A stretch of DNA of 64,000 bases from Sphingomonas albertensis. GTDB taxonomy: Bacteria > Pseudomonadota > Alphaproteobacteria > Sphingomonadales > Sphingomonadaceae. How positions within the stretch are numbered: position 1 is the first letter of the stretch; every line of letters begins with the position of its first letter. The stretch is from the NCBI RefSeq assembly GCF_014358075.1, contig NZ_JACONT010000001.1, forward strand, positions 62,001 to 126,000, given 5' to 3'. Shown here one piece after another: positions 60,773 to 64,000 of the stretch. The notes beneath the pieces were generated by a model, which saw nothing but the letters and a program-made list of their open reading frames with translations, was not told where the DNA came from and searched no databases. Made by a program: the position numbers and the translations under genes.

Positions 60773-63700
60773 CGTGGTGGTCCTGCTGCGGAAGGCCGGA
60801 TTTGCGATCGAAGGCGAGCGCGTACAGCGCGGGCAGCGCGACCAGCGTCAGGATCGTCGCGCCGATCAGCCCGCCGATCATGACGATCGCCATCGGCCCC
60901 CAGAAGATGTTGAAACACAGCGGAATGAACGCGAGCACCGCCGCCAGCGCCGTCAGCACGACCGGGCGCGAGCGGCCGATCGTCGCGGCGACGATCGCCG
61001 CATGCAGGTCCATGCCCTCGGCCTGGTTATGCTGCACCTGATCGACCAGGATGATCGAATTGCGCATGATCATCCCCGCCAGCGCGATCAGCCCGAGCAA
61101 CGCGACGAACCCGAATGGCGCGCCGGTCAGCAGCAGCGCCACCACCGCACCGATCACCCCGAGCGGCGCGGTCGCCAGCACCAGCAGCGCGCGCCCGATG
61201 CTTTGCAGCTGGATCATCAGCAGCAGGAGCATCAGCCCGAAGGTGATCGGCAGCAGCGCGTAGATCGCGTCGTTCGCCTTGGCGGACAATTCGCCGTCGC
61301 CGCCGTCCTCGATCCGGTATCCGGCGGGGAGCGATGCGGCGATCGTGGCCACGCGTGCTGCTGCTGCGTCGACGACCTCGGACGCCTGCACGTCGCCGGT
61401 CATGTCCGCCTGCACGGTCATGCAGAGCGCACCGTCGCGCGTCCACACGATCGGCTGTTCGGTGGTCACGCCGATCCGCGCGATCTGAGCGAGCGGCTCC
61501 GGACCACCGGGCGTGCTGACCGCCATGTCGCCGAGCCGCCCCGGATCGCTGCGTTCCGCCGCCGTGCCGCGCACGATGATGCCGATCCGCTTGGTCCCGC
61601 GCAGCACCTCGCCCGCCGGCTGGCCCGACAGCATCGTCGCGACCTCGCCCGCCAGCTGCGCCCGGTCGAGCCCGAGCCGCGCGACCCGCTCGCTATCAAG
61701 GTCAAGCCGCATCGCGACCGACGGCGTCCCCCAATCGGCCTGCACCGCGGTCGTCCCCGGCGTCGCGCGGAGCACCGCCTCGATCCGCGTGGCGATCGTC
61801 CGCAGCATTTCCGGATCAGGGCCGATCACGCGATATTGCACGGGGAAGCCGGCGCTCGGCCCGAGCGACAGGCGGCGGACATGGAGCTTGGCCTCGGGCG
61901 AGACGTGGTTCGCCAGCAGCCGCGCGATCACGCGTTCGCGTGCGTGGAGGTCGCTCGCGACCAGCACCATCGTCGCGGTTGCCGGATCGGGCAACGACGG
62001 ACCATAAGGCAAATAGAAGCGCGGGGAGCCCTGCCCGATATAGCTGTCGACCTGCGCGACATCGCGGTCGTGCACGATGCCCGCCTCAATCCGCTTGACC
62101 GCCGCCGAGGTGGCGGACAGCGACGCGCCGGGGCGCAGGCTCACGTCGACGATGATCTCGGGGCGGTCCGAGGTGGGAAAGAATTGCTGCCGCACCAGCA
62201 TCGTCCCAGCGAGGCTCGCCACCAGCAGCGCCGCCGTGACCGCGACCACAGTCCTACGGCGCGCCATGCACGCATCGACGACCCGGCGTAGTCGTCGATA
62301 GACCGGCGTGTCGTACATCGCGTCTGGATCGTGGTGCGAGACCGCCTCGGGCAGCAGCCGCACGCCCAGATACGGCGTGAAGACGACCGCGACGACCCAG
62401 CTGACCAGCAACGCGGAGCCCGTCACCCAGAAGATCCCGCCAGCATATTCGCTGGTGGTCGATTGTGCGAACCCGACCGGCAGGAAGCCGACGATCGTCA
62501 GCAGCGTTCCCGTCAGCATCGGGAACGCGGTGTGCGTCCACGCATACGCCGCGGCATCGGCACGCGTCGCGCCCTTTTCGAGTTGCACCACCATCGCCTC
62601 GACGCTGATGATCGCATCGTCGACCAGCAGCCCGAGCGACAGGATCAGCGCGCCGAGCGAAATCCGTTCCAGCCCGATCCCGCTTGCCCCCATGAACAGC
62701 GCGACGATCGCCAGCGTCAGCGGCACCGACAGCGCGACGACCACGCCGGTCCGCCACCCCAGCGTCACGAACGCGACGATCAGCACCACCGACAGCGCGC
62801 AGAAGAATTTGATGAGGAACGCGTCGACCGCCTCGCGGATATTCTGGCTCTGGTCCTCGACCTGCGTCAGCTTGACCCCGGCTGGCAGGGTGCGCCCGAA
62901 CTCGGCGGCGACATTCGACAGCCGCTTGCCGAAGCCGAGGCCGTCGGCCCCGGGAGCCATCGCGATCGCCAGCACCACCGCAGGCTTTGCTGCGTGGCGG
63001 ACCAGCCCGTCTGGCGGATCGGCATAGCCGTTGCTGACCATGCCGATATCGCCGACCTTCACGGTGCCGTTCGCCGCAGGAACGGCCGTGGCCTCAATCG
63101 CCTCGACGTCGTCCGCGCCCCCGTCCACGCCCCCGTCCACGCCCCCGTCCACACCGCCGCCGATCCGCACGGGCACGCGCATCGATCGGTCCGCGACGCC
63201 GGATGGCGCGACGCTGGTGCGCTTCGCCAGCGCCTGCGCGATCGCGCCCGGCGACACGCCCATCGCGGCGAGCCGGCGGCTGTCGAGATCGACGAACAGC
63301 TTGCGCGGGATTTCGCCGGTGATCTGCGCCTTGCCCGCGCCGGGCACGCGCAGCATCGCGTCGCGCGCCTGCTCGGCCAGCGCGACCAACCGCGCATTGT
63401 CCGCGCCGGTCAGCGTGAAGACATAGCCGTAAACGTCGGCATAATCGTCATCCGCGGCGACTGACGCGCCGGCGGGCAGATCGGGCTCGATATCCTTCAG
63501 CCGCTTGCGCACCTGTTGCCAGATCACCGGCACGCGGTCCTTGGGCGCGCCGTCGGTCAGCGAGACGTGGATGACGCAGTGGCCGTCGACGCAATAGGTC
63601 TGAAGGAAATCGAGGTTTTCGGTCGCGCGCAGCCGGCGTTCGATCGGCCCCGCGACCTGCGCCTGCATCTGCGCGGGCGTCGCGCCGGGCCATGCCGCGG

Positions 63701-63851
63701 CGACGATCATCTCCTTCAGCGTGAACCCCGGATCCTCGTCGCGGCCGAGCGCGAAGAATCGCGCGGTGCCGGCGGCAAACAGCAGCGCGATCAGGAAGCC
63801 GACGAGCGCGGGATGGCGGGTCGCCCAGCGCGACAGGTTGAAACGGTCCAT
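60765..63851 (-). CDS. RND efflux pump permease
   Basis: This 1028-aa RND transporter has the opening MDRFNLSRWATRHPALVGFL and twelve spans. The proton-relay Asp pair lies in LSLGLLVDDAIISVEAMVVQL. Porter elements include AAAWPGATPAQMQAQVAGPI. The second-half motif is GMIMRNSIILVDQV. It belongs to the branch of HAE-like pumps that lack the AcrB 'FFVERPIFAWV' start. Peculiarities are a CVDGHC pair in the first porter region and a (GGVD)3 low-complexity insert near residue 234, encoded by three 12-bp tandem units. It is flanked by the adaptor (3 bases upstream) and NodT channel genes. The substrate is not predictable. Confidence 0.95.
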   Translation of the reverse strand: MDRFNLSRWATRHPALVGFLIALLFAAGTARFFALGRDEDPGFTLKEMIVAAAWPGATPAQMQAQVAGPIERRLRATENLDFLQTYCVDGHCVIHVSLTDGAPKDRVPVIWQQVRKRLKDIEPDLPAGASVAADDDYADVYGYVFTLTGADNARLVALAEQARDAMLRVPGAGKAQITGEIPRKLFVDLDSRRLAAMGVSPGAIAQALAKRTSVAPSGVADRSMRVPVRIGGGVDGGVDGGVDGGADDVEAIEATAVPAANGTVKVGDIGMVSNGYADPPDGLVRHAAKPAVVLAIAMAPGADGLGFGKRLSNVAAEFGRTLPAGVKLTQVEDQSQNIREAVDAFLIKFFCALSVVLIVAFVTLGWRTGVVVALSVPLTLAIVALFMGASGIGLERISLGALILSLGLLVDDAIISVEAMVVQLEKGATRADAAAYAWTHTAFPMLTGTLLTIVGFLPVGFAQSTTSEYAGGIFWVTGSALLVSWVVAVVFTPYLGVRLLPEAVSHHDPDAMYDTPVYRRLRRVVDACMARRRTVVAVTAALLVASLAGTMLVRQQFFPTSDRPEIIVDVSLRPGASLSATSAAVKRIEAGIVHDRDVAQVDSYIGQGSPRFYLPYGPSLPDPATATMVLVASDLHARERVIARLLANHVSPEAKLHVRRLSLGPSAGFPVQYRVIGPDPEMLRTIATRIEAVLRATPGTTAVQADWGTPSVAMRLDLDSERVARLGLDRAQLAGEVATMLSGQPAGEVLRGTKRIGIIVRGTAAERSDPGRLGDMAVSTPGGPEPLAQIARIGVTTEQPIVWTRDGALCMTVQADMTGDVQASEVVDAAAARVATIAASLPAGYRIEDGGDGELSAKANDAIYALLPITFGLMLLLLMIQLQSIGRALLVLATAPLGVIGAVVALLLTGAPFGFVALLGLIALAGMIMRNSIILVDQVQHNQAEGMDLHAAIVAATIGRSRPVVLTALAAVLAFIPLCFNIFWGPMAIVMIGGLIGATILTLVALPALYALAFDRKSGLPQQDHHDA
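63118..63153. repeat. Three 12-bp tandem repeats inside the RND pump gene
   Basis: The unit CCCCCGTCCACG occurs three times head to tail, the last unit differing at its final base. On the coding strand it encodes Gly-Gly-Val-Asp repeats in a periplasmic loop. Since 12 is a multiple of 3, changes in copy number keep the frame and alter loop length only. Confidence 0.8.
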
Positions 63852-63854
63852 CGC

Positions 63855-64000
63855 TCAGTTGCCGCCCGCGACGCTGCCGGCCACGACGACATGCTGCCCT
63901 TCCGACAGCGTATCGCCGCCGCTCGCGACGATCCGCTGGCCATCGGGCAAGCCGGAGACGATCGCATCGTCGCCGCGCAGGTCGACCAGATGCACCGGCT
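63855..64000 (-). CDS. RND efflux periplasmic adaptor (C-terminal end, cut by window)
   Basis: These are the last 47 codons of a protein whose N-terminal part lies beyond the right edge. It reads PVHLVDLRGDDAIVSGLPDG, then QRIVASGGDTLSEGQHVVV, then AGSVAGGN and stop. 'V-x-SGL-x-x-G-x-x-IV' followed by 'L-x-E-G-Q-x-V' is the end of the membrane-proximal domain of HlyD/MexA-type adaptors. The stop is 3 bases before the pump start, as expected for an adaptor-pump-channel operon on this strand. Confidence 0.85.
   Translation of the reverse strand, partial: PVHLVDLRGDDAIVSGLPDGQRIVASGGDTLSEGQHVVVAGSVAGGN

Overview
The window looks like chromosomal DNA of a sphingomonad (Sphingomonas or a close relative, Alphaproteobacteria). 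It is GC-rich and densely coded. It carries three TonB-dependent receptors, one of them of the Caulobacter/Sphingomonas type. It also has FecI/FecR surface signalling, several Tat-exported proteins, two RND pumps and glycoside hydrolases typical of plant-surface oligotrophs. I saw no rRNA, tRNA, CRISPR array, intact insertion sequence or prophage. The species assignment is an inference from gene content.

Layout, left to right. 1-5205 (+): the end of a MacB-type ATPase, a 38-codon membrane peptide and two tandem paralogous MacB/FtsX permeases. 5206-6188: an AT-richer stretch without a confident gene. 6189-9077 (+): a large TonB receptor. 9172-10563 (-): an exported M20 peptidase, convergent with the receptor across a hairpin. 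10883-11903 (-): three small genes including a barstar homologue. 12133-14344 (+): an exported methyltransferase-like protein and a GH130 mannoside phosphorylase/mannosidase. 14451-15350: small hypothetical genes around a FecR remnant.

15619-26451 (-): a compact eight-gene block, transcribed in the order TldD-like (Tat signal), TldE/PmbA-like, DUF4159, MoxR ATPase, DUF58, BatA-domain protein, DUF4175 and a membrane protein with an amidotransferase-like domain. Most junctions from MoxR onward are start/stop overlaps. A 30-bp perfect inverted repeat sits between the TldE-like and DUF4159 genes. 26832-30129 (-): LysR regulator, cupin and MFS exporter, with two decayed ends of molybdopterin aldehyde-oxidoreductase large subunits on either side of the MFS gene. 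30170-32599: a lipoprotein endonuclease/exonuclease/phosphatase-fold protein (+) and an MscS-type channel (-).

32860-40415: a divergent unit. Leftward are an ABC ATPase and two DUF3526 permeases; rightward are a siderophore-type TonB receptor and a secreted M14 carboxypeptidase. A TGTAAC/GTTACA dyad lies between the two arms. 40981-48962 (+): a MexAB-OprM-type pump whose operon runs through a 72-aa protein into an OmpR-type regulator and a histidine kinase, so the pump probably has its own two-component control. 49037-58374 (-): a five-gene fucoside-utilisation locus (FecI sigma, FecR anti-sigma, STN-domain TonB receptor, GH95 and GH29 fucosidases), a self-contained sense-import-degrade circuit. 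58448-64000 (-): a second RND pump (adaptor end, pump, NodT outer-membrane factor) followed by a MipA/OmpV protein.

The most unusual parts are the MoxR/Bat/TldD block with a Tat signal on only one TldD/E partner, the TonB receptor-carboxypeptidase-DUF3526 ABC unit, and several gene scars (FecR, two aldehyde oxidoreductases).
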